Source: JAIEPW01 sp964471915
Lineage (GTDB): Bacteria > Acidobacteriota > Terriglobia > Bryobacterales > Bryobacteraceae
Length of the DNA: 64,000 bases
Direction: 5' to 3'
NCBI GenBank assembly: GCA_964471915.1
Contig: CAYYID010000027.1
Location: 1-64,000 of the forward strand
How positions within the stretch are numbered: the stretch's first letter is position 1; each line of letters begins with the position of its first letter. The notes under the pieces were generated by a model. That model saw only the letters and a list, made by a program, of their open reading frames with translations. It was not told where the DNA came from and did no database searches. Shown piece after piece: positions 62,549-64,000 of the stretch. Position numbers and translations under genes: made by a program.

Positions 62549-63592
62549 GTGCAGCGTGATACGGCGGCGGTGCGTCCGGGCGAGGAACTCGACCTCGCGG
62601 CGCTGGGCGATTATCTGACGGGCAAGCTGGAAGGCGCGGCGGAGGGCGTCGCGCTGGAGCAGTTCCCGGGCGGACATTCGAACCTGACCTATCTGCTCCG
62701 GTCCGGCGGCGCGGAGTACGTGCTGCGGCGCGCGCCTCTGGGTCCCGTCGCTCCCAAGGCGCACGACATGGCGCGCGAGTTCCGGGTGCTGCAGGCGGTG
62801 CATCCGCACTTCCCCGAAGCGCCGCGACCCTATGTCCTGTGCGAGGACCCGGCCGTGATCGGCGCGGTGTTCTACCTGATGGAGCGGCGCCGAGGGATTG
62901 TGATCCGGCGCGAGATCCCGGAAGCGATCGCCGGGATCCCGAACTACGCGCGCCGCCTCTCGGAGACCTTCGTCGACTGCCTGGTCCGGATGCACGCCGT
63001 GGATATCGAAAAGCACGGCCTCACGGCGCTGGGCAAGCCCGCGGGCTTTGTCTCCCGGCAAGTCATCGGGTGGTCCGAACGGTGGGAACGGGCGAAGACG
63101 ACGCCGCTGCCCGAGATGGAGCGCGTGATCGAATGGCTGAAGGCGACCGTGCCGCCGGAATTGCCGCCGACGCTGGTCCACAACGACTTCAAGCTCGACA
63201 ACCTGATGTTGAGCGAAGACGCGACCCGCGTGGTCGCGGTGCTCGACTGGGAGATGGCGACGGTGGGCGATCCGCTGATCGACGTCGGGTTGACGCTCTG
63301 CTACTGGGCGCTGGGTGGCGCCCCGCACCTTTCGGGCAACGGCTTCATGTCCGCGCCCGGCTGGTTCACGCGCGAGGAGTTCATCGAGCGCTACGCCGTG
63401 GCCACCGGCCGGGACATGCGCGCGATCAACTGGCACGAAGTGCTGGGGTACATGAAGCTCGCGGTGATCCTGCAGCAGATTTACTACCGCTGGTACAAGG
63501 GGCAGACACAGGACGACCGGTTCCGGGACTTCGCGCCCCGCGTGGAGATGCTGGCCAAGACCGCGGCGCAACTAATGGAGAAGGCGGCGTGA
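62549..63592 (+). CDS. APH-type phosphotransferase
   Basis: A 347-residue aminoglycoside-phosphotransferase/choline-kinase-like protein. Brenner's motif HNDFKLDN is at residues 211-218 (Asp213 catalytic), followed by the metal-binding VLDWEMATVGDP at 232-242. The N-terminal lobe has GGHSNLTYLLRSGG in place of the Gly loop. Bacterial members act on coenzyme-A-related or small hydroxyl substrates and lie near acyl-CoA dehydrogenase or histidine phosphatase genes. The stop overlaps the next start (GTGA). Confidence 0.88.
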   Translation: MQRDTAAVRPGEELDLAALGDYLTGKLEGAAEGVALEQFPGGHSNLTYLLRSGGAEYVLRRAPLGPVAPKAHDMAREFRVLQAVHPHFPEAPRPYVLCEDPAVIGAVFYLMERRRGIVIRREIPEAIAGIPNYARRLSETFVDCLVRMHAVDIEKHGLTALGKPAGFVSRQVIGWSERWERAKTTPLPEMERVIEWLKATVPPELPPTLVHNDFKLDNLMLSEDATRVVAVLDWEMATVGDPLIDVGLTLCYWALGGAPHLSGNGFMSAPGWFTREEFIERYAVATGRDMRAINWHEVLGYMKLAVILQQIYYRWYKGQTQDDRFRDFAPRVEMLAKTAAQLMEKAA

Positions 63593-64000
63593 GCGTGCTG
63601 TATCTGATCCGTCACGGGCAAGCGGGCACGCGCGAGCACTACGACACGCTCAGCGACCTGGGGCGCGCGCAGGCGCGCCTGCTCGGCGAGCATCTGGCCG
63701 CGCAGGGCGTGCGGTTCGACCGGGTGATCGCGGGGGGGCTGAGCCGGCAGCAGCAGACCGCGCGGGAGGCGCTGGCGGCGCTCGCGGCGCGGCCGGAGAT
63801 CGAGACCGACGCCGGCTGGAACGAGTTCGACCTGGCGGGCGTGTACGCGGGCATCGCGCCGCAACTCTGCGAAGCGGACCCCGAGTTCCGCCGCCAGTAC
63901 GAGGACATGCAGGCGCAGATCGAAGCCAGCAAGGGCGCGCACGGCGCCACGGTCCACCGCAAGTGGAACGAGTGCGACAAGACCGTGGTCCGCACTTGGG
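63589..64000 (+). CDS. Histidine phosphatase family protein (partial, runs off the window)
   Basis: The first 137 residues of a histidine phosphatase/phosphoglycerate mutase-like enzyme. The RHG motif (LIRHGQAGTRE) is at residues 6-10 and the region FDRVIAGGLSRQQQTARE is the second conserved block. It starts at GTG overlapping the TGA of the phosphotransferase gene. The C-terminal part with the second catalytic His is outside the window. Confidence 0.9.
   Translation, partial: MSVLYLIRHGQAGTREHYDTLSDLGRAQARLLGEHLAAQGVRFDRVIAGGLSRQQQTAREALAALAARPEIETDAGWNEFDLAGVYAGIAPQLCEADPEFRRQYEDMQAQIEASKGAHGATVHRKWNECDKTVVRTW

Overview
The window is about 64 kb of GC-rich, gene-dense bacterial chromosome with almost no gap above 250 bases. 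Several family signatures point to Acidobacteriota, most likely Bryobacterales (Candidatus Solibacter relatives). These are a Solibacter-type C-terminal domain on the first partial gene (1-427), a VWFA-related acidobacterial protein (14.4 kb), a TIGR02999-like ECF sigma factor coupled to a Ser/Thr kinase (4.1-7.3 kb), two very large Oar-like TonB-dependent receptors, and many secreted serine hydrolases and PQQ-propeller proteins. The lineage is inferred from families; no rRNA or tRNA gene was seen.

Layout. 0-13.3 kb is mostly minus strand: YggX-like iron protein, a serine hydrolase, two paralogous proteins of unknown family (2351-2851 and 7308-7802) flanking an orphan 325-aa gene and the sigma/kinase pair, an RluE-type pseudouridine synthase, a VapBC module with tandem 18-bp repeats at its promoter, a secreted amidohydrolase, and a small graveyard of mobile DNA (about 10.85-11.47 kb) that has cut off a paralogue of the 600-aa gene beside it. 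13.4-26.5 kb is mostly plus strand: a MoaD-MoaE fusion, a DUF433 protein, a VWA protein, an Hfq-like protein, an inositol monophosphatase-like enzyme, a TetR repressor with a clear promoter and two operators translationally coupled to a TonB receptor, a cold-shock gene with a terminator, hydrolases, an apparently secreted methyltransferase and RecO. 26.6-34.9 kb is a housekeeping run: glyQ-glyS-ppdK-ACT protein-HI0933 flavoprotein-serine hydrolase. 34.9-44 kb holds a sulfatase, an HExxH protein, an MFS transporter, a BrnT/BrnA pair, a PQQ-propeller protein with a glycosyltransferase, and a nitrilase-methyltransferase pair. 44-57 kb holds the second TonB receptor, a cytochrome/PQQ protein, a 32-residue repeat protein, a GT39-type glycosyltransferase, MiaB, a bifunctional-nuclease-family protein and a degenerate histidine kinase.

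The most distinctive system is a compact bacterial microcompartment locus on the minus strand (57831-59849): a class II sugar-phosphate aldolase with a C-terminal helix that looks like an encapsulation peptide, one hexameric BMC-H shell protein and three EutN/CcmL-type BMC-P pentamer proteins in overlapping reading frames. It resembles the fucose/rhamnose (planctomycete PVM-like) compartments, but the window holds no aldehyde dehydrogenase, phosphotransacylase or BMC-T gene next to it, and it ends by running 84 bp into an oppositely oriented gene. The last part (59.9-64 kb) contains a rhomboid protease, a small secreted protein, a peptidoglycan-binding-like/hydrolase fusion, an APH-type phosphotransferase and a histidine phosphatase cut by the window edge.
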